The position numbers were made by a program, and so were the translations under genes. Positions 33,230-43,704 of a stretch of DNA of 64,000 nucleotides are shown in pieces (positions within the stretch are counted from its first letter, which is position 1; each line of letters opens with the position of its first letter). Source of the DNA: Thelephora terrestris. Taxonomy: Eukaryota; Basidiomycota; Agaricomycetes; Thelephorales; Thelephoraceae. The notes under the pieces are model-generated. The model made no database searches. It was not told the origin of the DNA and saw only the letters and a list, made by a program, of their open reading frames with translations. Location: positions 1 through 64,000 of the forward strand of contig WIUZ02000005.1 of the NCBI GenBank assembly GCA_015956445.1. Direction: 5' to 3'.

Positions 33230-34800
33230 TGAGTCCAGGTATCCGATTCGCTAGCTAATCGTCCGATCGTCAATCGGATCGAGCCGGTCGGGAAAGTGTC
33301 GGGAAGCCTGAAGGTGCTGTAGGTTGAAAGACAGACAAGTCCGATAGCAGGAGGGTAGAGGCCACAACGGGATTACGACGCTAGCTGGTCTGATCCCCTG
33401 TAAATTCAACTCATATCCCCTATCGATCGGAAATCATACAACCATCATCGTTCTGTTGCAATACCACCCCACGCTATTGCCGCAATTGTATCCAGAAATG
33501 CGTCGAAAAATTCCATGTGTTTGAGGCCAACGCCGGATTTTTGAAAAGTGTTGTCTAGTGTTGTGACTCATGAGGCCTTGAGGCCTGGGAGAGCGTTAGC
33601 GGGAAGACACCATTCCATAATCGGGTGCACACTCGACACTGCGAGACGAGGCAGAGGATCCGTACATAGACGAACGAGACTCTCGCGTTTCTGTGGCTGA
33701 CGCAGTGTACTCTCTCACTTGATTAGAGGTTGTGACCCGGCTGGAATTCATTCCAATCAGGTCCACGTTCAGGACGGAGTTGGCGAGAAGCCAACCTTGT
33801 CAGTTTGAATGGTTTTGGTTGTTTTACCAACGCCGGGGTTATATACTGTTGACCCCGAACGTCCTAATTTTTTCGAGGTGGAAGCCCCGGGAATTTGCGA
33901 GCGCAGCACTGGTGTATGATGTGAACCGAAGTACTGAGGACGTGTCGACCGTAACGACGAGACTTTTGCATGGATGAGATGGAAACACGGAACAAGTACT
34001 GAATCGATCATAATGGCCCAATGTCGGGTTTTTACAGCGATAAGCGGATGGGCAGGCATAACTCGGAAGATGTGCGGAGCGGTCAAATGAGACTCTGTGG
34101 GTACACTACTAGGCGAACGTTGCGTTCGAAGATACACCTCTGTGTATTCGTGAGTTCAAGGTCCACAGATTTTCGATCTTTCCTTCTTCAAAGCGTTCTT
34201 CACAGCATTTCATTTCGTGATCGACCCCATGCGGGGCCGTCACGGTTATGAAGACGTTTCGCCGTGGATCGATTCGCCTTTGCAAATTGTTGGAAACCAA
34301 CCAACGTCCTTGGCTTCGGTGAGGGTAACTACGGATACCCGTTCACTTCTTTCCTTGGCTCAGCCTCAGCGTCGACAAAGTCATCTTGAGCCTTGGCATC
34401 ATGCGTGGAGAGGACGTCGCATCTGAAAACTGGTGTCAACCTCACCGTTACCGGCGAGAGGCACCATCAAGCATGTGAATCGACCACACGCGACGCGCAT
34501 TCCCCATATTAACAATCTCTGGCAGGGTTCCACAAGGCTTCGGGAGCGGTGTAGGATCGAGTAGATGATAGGATGGGTGGTTTGGGTGGAAGCCTGGTGT
34601 AGGCACGAGGGTGGATTTGAATCGGCTCGTACTGACACGAGGAAGGGTTTGGGGTTGTGCGCAGGGGCACGAGGGTGGGTTCCAGCGTTTCGGCGATGGC
34701 TTTTGACGTGTTTCTCGGCAGGTGGAAATAAACAGTCAAGTGTTGTCGAGATCGACGCCAAGACCGCTTAGAACACTGATGGTGCTCACACGTTTTGGCT
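33230..34800. other. No confident gene
   Basis: Several short open frames on both strands, none with a recognisable domain. I looked for a kinase domain downstream of the MAPKKK relic and did not find one. Confidence 0.35.
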
Positions 34801-34805
34801 GGCAT

Positions 34806-35990
34806 CAACAAATGTTCTCCAGGTCGGCTTGATCTGCGGTGAACTGGGCGAAGGTGGAAGGTCCTCGTCTCCAGGATATGCTATTAGAGAAGGTAAGCGA
34901 GCGCTTGTTTCGGAGGATGAGAAATTTAGACTCACAGAGACCAGGAATTGCGGTTATGGGCGGTATCACTCCAAAGATCTGAGCCAGCGCCTTTGACCGT
35001 TTCCCGAGTGTTCCAATGCGTCAAAATGTTGATCGGTGATCCCCAACAAGGGCGGTTGTTGGCGGGTGGCAAATGGCCAGGAGCTGAGCTTCAGTCAGAG
35101 GTCTGCCTTCTGTCGAATTGGTTAGTGAATTCCGACGCCGTTCCAGCTACGAAACGCAGACGCACGCCCCGAGTCGCTAATCCAATCTGCGAACACGCCC
35201 CAGCCTTCTATGCTCAGTCCACCGACACCCATCATCTCTCCGCTGAAGATGAATCCGGGGATGCGTTGAGTGGATGGGTTTCTTGATCGCCTTTTCGAGG
35301 ATCTTTATATCACCCGCACATCGCCTGTATCAATGACGACATATTGACCAGCCTCAGGCAGTTGGAACTTGACGAGTCGCTTGTCTGAGGTTGCTGTTGA
35401 TGGGGTGGTCTGTCTTTGGAAAGGACCAGAGCCAACACGAGATCTGCTTGGCAGAGAAGGGGTCGAGAACCCGGAATTATCGCGTGGAGATTATTTTCTG
35501 ATTATTACGGCCGTGATTGTTAGGGGAAAAGGCGAACGAGCGGCAACTCCTCCGGAGAACGGTGATCCGCCTTTGCTGGGCTTCCATCCTACAGACGGTT
35601 GCGGATCTGATGGAAGTCCCCATTGGCCATTGGTCGGTGTGAGCAGTCCTGTCTGTGAGCGGTTGGATGAGAAACTGGGGTCACTGGGGGGTTTTCGTGG
35701 GAGGTTTCCGCTGCTGGAGCCGGAACGTAGCAGACTGGATGATGAGGCGGTGGGTGGCAAGGGGGGCTGCCCTCTCGGCGGTGGTGGGAGTGGCGGAAGG
35801 TTGTATCGGACGGAAGGTGTGGGTGTGGGGGTATTCGTGGGCGGAGTGCCGTTTTACCTGTTGGGGAATGGAAGTGGGGGGACAGAGTCTCCGGACTGTC
35901 GCCCAGGCTCTTGTCTTGACTTATCTGTACGGGCCGACTCAGATCCATCGCGAACGAGCCGAGGTAGACCTTCCTTCCGGAGTCTGAAAC
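34806..35990 (-). pseudogene. MAPKKK (Bck1/Ste11-type) N-terminal region, no kinase domain
   Basis: In order on the minus strand: a Ser/Pro-rich stretch (NRSQTGLLTPTNGQWG, KPSKGGSPFS), then KRLVKFQLPEAGQYVVIDTG (about 35330-35400), ILEKAIKK, GLSIEGWGVFADW (about 35210-35250), LTEAQLLAICH (about 35075-35110), and RRIGTLGKRSKALAQIFG (about 34965-35020). From memory these are consecutive parts of the regulatory region of basidiomycete MAP kinase kinase kinases. They occupy different frames with a stop after RVI, so the piece is broken. No kinase domain follows within several kb. This is most likely a duplicated, truncated relic. Confidence 0.6.
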
Positions 35991-36226
35991 AGCTGTAGCG
36001 GGGCTGGCCTGGCGGAATCCAGTCGACGACCAGTCATTGCAACCCTTGTTATTGGCAAATTCTCTATTGGCCTGTGTAGATCGTCGGGGGCGGGGAAAGT
36101 GGGGAGCTCGACATCAAGATATGTTCGTGGTGGACCCGATCTATCGAGGCAGATGAGCGTCCCTGCCACGACTGGTGGCGATGTATGCGGACACTGGGAG
36201 AACTTGCTTGATACTCGACTAGCCTC

Positions 36227-36895
36227 GTTCGCAAGCCATACCAACACCTGCGCAGCGGCCAGATGTTCCAAAGCGTCAGTCTTGCGATCGCCGGAGCCAC
36301 GGGGAGGACTCACTTCATCCTTCGCAAAAGGAATCACCACCGATGCCTCCCCTCTGGTTTGCGTGCTGTGACAAAGGATTCGTCCGGATGATTATAGCTT
36401 CCCACGAGTTCGTGGGGATATGGCTCTCATCCCACTTTCACACCTCCTCGGCGTCTCCCAAGTCTTCAGCTTCAGGGACGTACGCCGCGCTCCTCACCAG
36501 AAACGGAGGGCGCGGATTGGGCTGACGTCGTGAGCTGATCTGATCGTGACGGCGCAGGGCGCCGGTCCCCGAGTCCACCAGAAGTTTTTCCTTGAGTTAT
36601 TTCCCACGGCGGTGAAGGGATCTTTCCGGAAACACCGTTCTCTTTTTGAGAGGTGGGTGCAAAACGCGCGGCGTAAACTCCAGGTGGTTGTGGGTTTGCG
36701 AGATGACTCACAAGCGGCGGAAACAGAGGGAACTCCATTCCAGCGGAAATAGATGGTAGGGTCAAGCGTGCTGTGTCACTGTTAGAGCTGTGAAACCGCA
36801 GAAAATGACGTTGAAATTGAATTCAGTGAACCTCATCCGGCAAACAGCGTCATGTGATCAGCCGCATCACTACGGTAAGTCAGTATTAGTAATAG
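36227..36895. repeat. Dispersed repeat R4, copy B
   Basis: Counterpart of 26601-27320. It directly follows the upstream end of the MAPKKK relic. Minus-strand frames (36472-36765 and 35939-36340) are remnants only. Confidence 0.7.
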
Positions 36896-37069
36896 TATTA
36901 CGCATATGTCAGATGCTAAAACCTTCATTCTCAGGAGATTGGGGCTGATCAGGAAATTAAATAAGGCCAATTGGACCGTAATTATTTTAGACGTGATGGA
37001 AAGCCATCCCGTGGAGAGGGAAAGAGGAAGTCGCGGAGGTTTTTCCTGGCTGATGCGCTAATCGTGGAG

Positions 37070-38880
37070 TCAAAACGCTGGAAGGTCCCCCCAACAGCAG
37101 TCCCCCCCCCTCAAATCCTCCTCCGAATTCGCTCTGAAATCCGAGGCTGGATTCCAGCCTAGTTCTGACTCCAGGAAGCGGGGATACGCCGACAATTCCA
37201 TCCATCCCTGCTGTCTGCTTTCCTCGTTCCAGCACGAATGACTAGATCCGTAGACATCGTTGCACTGCATCGCCAACTGCGATCCGCCGAATTGGATGGC
37301 CTGAGACGCAGGGTGCTGTGAACTTGGTTTGTGAGAGAGTACATGACTATAGCTCTGGAACTCGTGATAGCCGGGCGACATTGAAAAGAAAGAATCCGGA
37401 GCAGACTGCAAAGCTAGAGCCGTATGCTGGAAATCATCGAAAGCGGGGGTCGGGATCGGTAAAGACGCTTGTAAGGAACTTAGGTTTCTTGACCCCTGAG
37501 ATGATAAAGATGTTGCAGCGCCGAGATAATATGGTGATGAAGGTGAGGAACTGTGGGAGGGGGAAGTGGCTGAGGGGTATGATGACCCACGTTCATCCAA
37601 TGAAATTGCGGGCGGGAAAGCGTCGAGATAGGATGGGGATATTCCTGATTTTGAGACCTGCGATGCGTCTTGGCTCCTGGAGGGCGAATGACTACAGGGG
37701 TCTAGAGGTGCCAGCTGGGTCGTCGAAGAGGCTGCTCGAGTATGAAGGTTCCTCTGGTACGGTTGACCAGGCCTATCCGCGGATGGCTGGTCTCTCCGAG
37801 TCCTCGAGCGCCTTTTTCTCTCCATACCGTTCATCTTCTGGAGTCGATAGACCAAACTAGGGTTTTCAATGGAAGTTGTCGGTTGCGATCCCGAATTGGG
37901 AACGCGTGACCTGTCCACAAACGACGCCTTCCCCTTGCCTGTGAGTTTTGGTACCAAATATGTCAGCGGGAGGCATGATGGAGACGGGACAAATTAGAAA
38001 AACCTGATGGATCGTGGAAATAGTGTAGGTAAAACGCGAATTTGTTGTCATCGGTGAAGGGCCGGTCGGCTTGACCGTTGCCAATCTAAGGTCACGGTCA
38101 ATTGAAATTGTCCAAGAAATTGACATCACCAAACTTACCAGGTCCCAATACAAAGGGGTCAGACCATCCATCTCGGACTGGGATCGAACGATCAGGTGCA
38201 CCCGGATCTCTTCCTAGATAAAGCGAGCGATGAGAAAAGCTCAGAGTCGTTTCAACTCCACACACTCGATGCGACCGTTCTACCACGGTGGACCACACGT
38301 GATTTTTGGGCGTACCTAGTACGTCTGCGGAGGGGTTCACGGCCGCTACAATGACAAGATGGCGCGTCGCAGGTCCACGGCCAAAAGTTGCCGACAATGC
38401 CTGAACATGTGAGTCGATCAGAGCATAGGCGGTGGAAACCAGCTCAACTTTACCTCAATCGCGGAGGCAACGTTTACAGGAGAGATTGTGGTTTCACTGT
38501 GAGGGCTGAAAACAACGTGTGGGATATCGTTCGGTGGCCGACAATAAGCGTTATCGGAAGAGGGGTTGAATGGAGCTTTTTGGGACGTGGTCATCCACAA
38601 CGTCTCGACCTGGGGTCACGGTCAGCGGGTGAGAGGGAGTAAGAATAGACTGACTCACAGGGACGGTAGGGTTCGCAGCTTGGATGGCATTGAGAAGAGA
38701 CGGGAGGTAAGCATCCGTTACATGCTGCCAAAGGGAAGCCAAGCTGCTCGAATCCTCGATCAAGAATAGAATTGCAGCGGCGTCTCTGGGACGGTTGAAG
38801 ATAGCGTCGATAGCAGCAGAAGGCGAAGACATTCGGACCAAATGCAGGGGAGGATGGTAGTGGTCTAGAGGGGGGTTCAT
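37070..38880 (-). CDS. MED25: Mediator subunit 25 vWA-domain protein
   Basis: Exons 38659-38880, 38454-38609, 38266-38400, 38139-38213, 38004-38085 and 37070-37938 give 512 residues in one frame. Residues about 33-225 form the Med25 von Willebrand A fold: AAAILFLIEDSSSLASLWQ, YLPSLLNAIQAANPTVPVET, LWMTTSQ, ISPVNVASAIEALS, ATRHLVIVAAVNPSA, VHLIVRSQSEMDGLTPLYWD and NKFAFYLHYFHDPSG. The classical MIDAS DxSxS appears as EDSSS. The C-terminal 290 residues are Ser/Pro/Tyr-rich and disordered, as expected for an activator-binding tail. Mediator links transcription factors to RNA polymerase II; the vWA domain docks Med25 onto it. The start could instead be the ATG 16 codons in (MSSPS). Regular splicing in all five introns argues for a live gene. 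Confidence 0.8.
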
Positions 38881-40070
38881 AAGAGAAGAAACAAGACCGT
38901 GAACATTCCGAGAGGGCGAGAGAGGTTCCGTCGTGACTAGTGATGCGGGACCCCGAGACGGACAATCTGCGAGGTTTGCGAGCCGATGGCGCGACGTGGA
39001 ATCCTGGATGGCTGGGGTGTTCTAGGGTGTTCTGCTTTATTTATTTATTTAATTTTATTACAGAGTGAAGTTATGTTCTCCGGATCAGAATCCTCATTCC
39101 ATTGCAGCCCATACCTGTGCGTGCACGCGTTGATATAGATAAGCGCCTTTCGTGATTGTCGAGGATGATGACCCCTCTTCCCGTGTCGGATGCTTTAGCG
39201 TGCCGCGAGTATGTCGTGTGCCCCTTAACCCCAGACCCCGTGCTTCGTTATCTAAGTTCAGGTCCATCCAAGGTCCATCTGGGGACATATCCTTACCTCA
39301 CCGTCCGACGAATCTGGAAGCACAAGAATTGCAACGCAACCGTGGGAACAGCGTTCCAAATTCGCTCACGAACACGCGACGACCGTCAGCCGCTGTCTTG
39401 CTCAGTTGCATCCCGGTCGCATCTAATCAGGATGTTCAACCTTCATGGAGGGGTTTTAACATCATCTTCAATTAGTACCCAAAATTCAGAATATAAAACA
39501 TTGAAGTAAACGCGTAGTGTCGTTAAGAATCGTAGAAAATATCTATTTTCACCCTACCTATCGCCAGTCGCCGACCGTTCGAATCAATGCAGCGGTTCGA
39601 GCTTCGCGTTCTTGTTCATGGGGACGCAGCGCCTAAATCAGTACAGAAGAAATTTGGTGGGCCGGTACTTGGCGTGTGTGCGAGCGGGAACAGCGGCTGA
39701 AGAGAAGTTGAGCGCGTAGCAGCACAGGCGACGGAATGTAGAAGGAAAATCTGACATCCAAGAGGAGCCAAGCCGTCTGAGGGAAAGTGAACAGGAGAAG
39801 GAATTGTTGCCCAAAAGTACCAACGGGTTGGACAGCAGGCCAAGCAAAGCTGATTCAATCCGTCAGTCGCATAGCGATGTGAAAGGTCTGTTCGAACATA
39901 CGTGAAGTTTACAAGACCGAATCCGAAAGAAGCCAACAGAGCCTGGAAAGGCGTGGACCCAGCGTCAACAACGCCGTGGACGCTAGTCATCCGCGTTGAC
40001 GTACGTCAGGAACGGCTTAGACGACGCCGTGCGGAAGCTGGATTCTGTAACGAATCTGGAAGGAAGGTAG
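38881..40070. other. Intergenic, with an orphan exon copy and a short repeat
   Basis: Holds the short repeat at 39320-39400 (partner 29236-29320) and the orphan exon at 39983-40055, listed separately. An AT-rich TTTATTTATTTA run lies near 39040. No complete gene seen. Confidence 0.45.
39983..40055 (-). pseudogene. Orphan copy of the last exon of the 48.8-kb gene
   Basis: Reads RFVTESSFRTASSKPFLTYV plus NADD and a stop; the intact gene's last exon reads RFVTEFTFCTALSKPCPTHV plus DMDD and a stop. Both are 73 nt from acceptor site to stop. No other part of that gene is present here. Confidence 0.65.
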
Positions 40071-41509
40071 TCAATTACAACGGTTAAACTTGCTGTAGAA
40101 GGGCCCCCACCGAACGACTGGAGGCCTCTCGAGGATCTCTGGTGCGCCGCTAAACAATCCGTAGTTTCCAACAGGGCTTTCCCGACTTCCAATGCCGTCG
40201 CTTCTCTCGTGTCCTACCACGCCATGTTCTGTATACTGAGGCTGCTGAGAGGTGGGGAATCCGTTGGAGAGACCGCCATCGAAGGGGCTGCGAACGGGGC
40301 TTGTTCCGCCGCTGCTGTTAGGAGAAGTGAACCGACCGGTCGGGTTGCTGTACCACCCTGGAGTAGCCTTTTGATCCGCCTCAGCGGCAAGTTGTGCCAA
40401 AATGTGCGATGGCAATTGTCCGCTACTGTAGGGCTGGGGGACGTTGTAACCAAACCGAGATGGGCAGCCGTCGTATATCATCGCCGGGTTCTCATAAGAG
40501 GCTGGGGACTGTTGGGTCGCAATAATTGGGCGCCCGGGGGGGAAATGCTGGGGCGATACCGCGCGTGGGTGCTGACGCCCAGGAGCTAGTTGGCTGCGAG
40601 CGTGGTAAAGCTGGGAACCGCCCGCGGCTTGCTGGGGAAGAGGTTGTACGGCGCAGTTTTGTTGAACGGGAAGAGGTGGCGCATTGTGAACAAATTGGTG
40701 ACTCGGGGAAGGAGGGGCTGGCAAGGGGGACATGCTACGTTTGATCATGTTGACAACAGCAGCACGGGCGACGTCCTCCAAGTCTTCAAAAGAGTGGGCG
40801 TGTAAATCATCCTCGTTGTCTTCCATGTTCTGATCGTCTTCCTGTTGACCGGTGGGGAGAACGACCACAACTTCACCGTCAAGCACCGAGCGGAAGCCAT
40901 CGCCGCGGGCGGGCTCCTCCAGGCGGGGAATACCAGATTGATCACGCCATTCGTTCAGTTCCCGACGAAGGGCGTCGGTTTCCGCCTTGAAGATGCGAAG
41001 TTCACGAGCAGCAATCAGCCTGTGATGGCGAGATGCGTGGATGTGCGCAATCGACAAGTTGACAATAGATGACTTGGAAGGGCGAGGAATTCGGGAGAGG
41101 TTTGGCAAAAGAGCAGCGAGGTCCTAAAGCGATAGTTGAGCGATTTTGTAGACGCAATTGGGCGGCACGTGCTTACCAAGAAACGACTGTTGAGGGTCTT
41201 GCGACGCCGCCTCTCCGCTGCGCTGTGGGTCGCCCTTCGCTCGGCGGTATTTTCGCGCCCGTTGGGCTTCCTCTTTCCGGCAGGAGCAGGGGGGATCGTA
41301 GCAGAGTTGAAACCGGGGTGAATAACTTCAGAAAGAGGTTGAGAGATCAAAGAGGGCGTCGATGAGGAAGACTGAGCAGAAGGTGAAGCAGGAGCACTGT
41401 CTGAGGGGCTGGAGGGAACCCGGACATATGCAGCCATTGCGAGAAGCAGCGATGAAGGGTAAGGGAAGGGGTGGGTGACCGGTGGGGTGGGTGTCGGCGC
41501 TAAAAGCAT
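40071..41509 (-). CDS. bHLH transcription factor
   Basis: Exons 41177-41509 and 40071-41123 (53-nt intron) give 461 residues. The basic region ERRATHSAAERRRRKTLNSR (about 90-110) with the HxxxERxRR pattern leads into helix 1, an intron in the loop region, and DLAALLPNLSRIPRPSKSSI then VNLSIAHIHASRHHRL for helix 2. A heptad-like ARELRIFKAETDALRRELNE extension follows. His-Glu-Arg positions predict E-box binding as a dimer. The remaining C-terminal 290 residues are Pro/Gln/Ser-rich. I remember close relatives in many Agaricomycetes but no assigned role. ATG 41509 is used; ATG 41437 (MAAYVRV) is an alternative. Confidence 0.85.
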
Positions 41510-41924
41510 GCGAGCGTGAACTCAAGTGGAAACTTAATAGCAAAATCGAGAGAGTTGACGGGAGATGGATAATGCGGGAGAGGCAAAATGCCAGTCGCGA
41601 GTATAACTAAAGCGTACGGCTATCGCTTGCTTACTTTGGGGCGGGAACGGCGGGGAAGGAGTGGGCAAAGGGTCGCGAGATCATTGAAGAGGTACGTCAG
41701 TCTATCAAAACGTTGGGATTCCCACAAACTCACACCAGGCGGGGTTCTTTATTACGACAAGGAGAGTCGGGGGGAGGAGAAGCAAGGGGAACGCGGGGAG
41801 TAAGCGTATTTGCTGCTCTCGGAAGGGTGCGGACGCGTGGGGACGAAGTTGAACGCGCGGGAGATGAAGCCGGGGTAGATGCTGGTAAAAGGAAAGGCAA
41901 CGTCAGGGTGTAGAAAGGCAAAGT
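41510..41924. other. Intergenic, upstream of the bHLH gene
   Basis: Contains the likely bHLH promoter. No coding or repeat signal I can support. Confidence 0.35.
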
Positions 41925-42090
41925 CAGGACGTGCAGGGGGCGGAGTCGGGACTTGCGAAAGGCGGAGTTGGGGCGTGCAGGAGGCGGAGTTGGGACGTGC
42001 GAAGGCGGAGTTGGGACACGTGCGAAGGTGGAGTTAGGACGTGCAAGGGACAAATTTTGGACGCGCGCGAGACTACGTTGGGGCATGCGC
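41925..42090 (+). repeat. Minisatellite of GGCGGAGTTGGGACGTGC-type units
   Basis: About six to seven degenerate units of 22-24 bp, e.g. GGCGGAGTTGGGGCGTGC and GGTGGAGTTAGGACGTGC. The array ends with GACGCGCGCG(A/G)GACTA(C/T)GTTGGGGC, which is shared with the small array at 13733-13815. Confidence 0.75.
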
Positions 42091-42112
42091 GAGACAGAGG
42101 GTGACAGTGAGG

Positions 42113-42215
42113 AAATGATCTCCAAGGCAAGAGATTGCGTTGTTGTCCAGGACTTCTGGAAGGGCCTTGAGGTTGGCGGCGTTCTTGAGCTGCTGACGGT
42201 AGGCAAACAGTCAGT
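42113..42215 (-). pseudogene. Second copy of the 32.7-kb coding relic
   Basis: Minus-strand LFAYRQQLKNAANLKALPEV corresponds to SFAYYQQLENVTNLTALPEV at 32740-32810. Short and isolated. Confidence 0.45.
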
Positions 42216-42229
42216 CCCGAGCGGATCAA

Positions 42230-42690
42230 ACAATTCTCTAAGGGCGGAACAAAGGCTAGGTGGGACGCCTGCGTTAGCAACAGCGCGGTTACCGCCGCAG
42301 TCGTACGGACTCAGGATTGGACACACCGTTTCGGACCAACGGGCTAAGGTTGGCTCTTGTGGCCAGGGATTGGGTTGTGCGCGATCCCCAGGGGGCAACG
42401 GGTCCGCAGCTGGCGATTGCGGCAAGGCGGAAGAGTTTGGCGCTTGGCATACAGGCCGTGATCAGCGTGTTGGCTATCGGTTGGATCCCCAAATTGGCCG
42501 GGCTCTGCAACAGCGGCCTCGCTTTAGCCGCAGCCAACTGCTAGCGACAAACGTTGCGTTTTTATCCCTCGCGGCCCTTGTCTCCTTTACACTCGTAGTC
42601 CCACAACACAACTATCTGTCGGTCTTCGGCGCCTTCAAGGAAGATGTTCAGGGTGTTCGTGAGGGCGTCGACTCCTTCCTCAACAAGGCC
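42230..42690 (+). repeat. Dispersed repeat R3, copy 2
   Basis: Parts from 42378 match 9183-9480. The span 42230-42540, including GATTGGACACACCGTTTCGG, returns inverted at 57430-57730. It can encode LALGIQAVISVLAIGWIPKL and VREGVDSFLNKAEH, with interruptions. Confidence 0.65.
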
Positions 42691-42945
42691 GAGCATAGAG
42701 CAACTTTACCAACCGCGACGATTCAACTTGTTGGAGCCTCAGTGGGGAGGTAGAGAGGATTGGAAAGGCGGCGCTGGTCGCCCTTGTGGCTAGCAGGGAG
42801 AAAAAACCGGCAGCGGGGGTGGAGAGCCGCCGACGCTACCAGAGCCAAAGGTTGTGAGCGCGTCGGGGTGGAGGGACGGGGAAGATCTCACCTGTGGTAG
42901 ATATTGGGAGCCAAATACGACAAACTGGGGGAGTTATGAAGGTCT

Positions 42946-43129
42946 AAGTTCGCCTTTGAGACCGTCAGCGGAGCGGTTTCAGTTTTTGAACCGGGAGAGA
43001 CGGACTTGGGTGGGAGCGAGCGGGATGGACGAAAAAGAGATTAAAAAAAGAAAACTCGTGCCCGAACAGTTGCTCCGTGCGGAAAAGCGGAGGGAGCATT
43101 TTTCGACGCTCAGGAGCAACTGACGAACC
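42946..43129 (+). repeat. Dispersed repeat R2, copy 2
   Basis: Counterpart of 8311-8576. It is followed at 43165-43240 by another GTGATCGAGGGGCCGGCG unit of the type seen near 1.1 and 8.6 kb, as in copy 1, so the two neighbours may move together. Confidence 0.7.
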
Positions 43130-43240
43130 CAAGCAAAGAAACTTATGTAAATAGAAAAGAAATGCGGTCGTGATCAAGTCGTGATCGAGGGGCCGGCGTT
43201 GTTGTGATTGAGTTGGCAGTTTGCCTTGTAAGCGCGGTTA

Positions 43241-43704
43241 AAGTTATGACCCGCGCACAGGGCTGGAGAGACCTCTCGTAATGCAGAGATAAGCCAGCGG
43301 AAGGGCTCGATGAGAATCATGATGCCATGAATCCCGTGGATAAACAAAAAGTCTCACAACAACCGACAACTTGGTACAAAGTCTAAACGCACTAAACGCA
43401 ACAACGCAACACCCGAGCGCGTTTGCCGATAAGCCTCCCCACTCAAACCACTCTTGGAGACCTTGATCTGCGCTTCACTGCTCAGCGCTTAGCGATTACG
43501 GCCCTTGTGTTCAGCTGAGCCAGTCCGCATTGTTGTGTTCAGGGCAAGCAGCGACCGCCTTGAGGAAAGTAACCACGAACCTTCCATATCCTCGACGGAC
43601 CGCTCCATCACACCTAAAAAATAAAGCAAGTTCTTGGGGGATAGAGAGTTTTCGGACGGGGGTGGTCCTGTTAGAACCAAAGTCCAAGTTCAGCCCTGAG
43701 ATTT
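43241..43704. other. No gene seen
   Basis: Likely 3' flank of the JmjC gene. Confidence 0.35.

Noticed and set aside
33820-33850. GVGKTT on the minus strand, like a P-loop
   Set aside because: A single short motif with no other NTPase signature around it.
35369-35998. 209-codon Gly/Pro-rich plus-strand frame
   Set aside because: The opposite strand carries the ordered MAPKKK blocks, so this frame is probably incidental.
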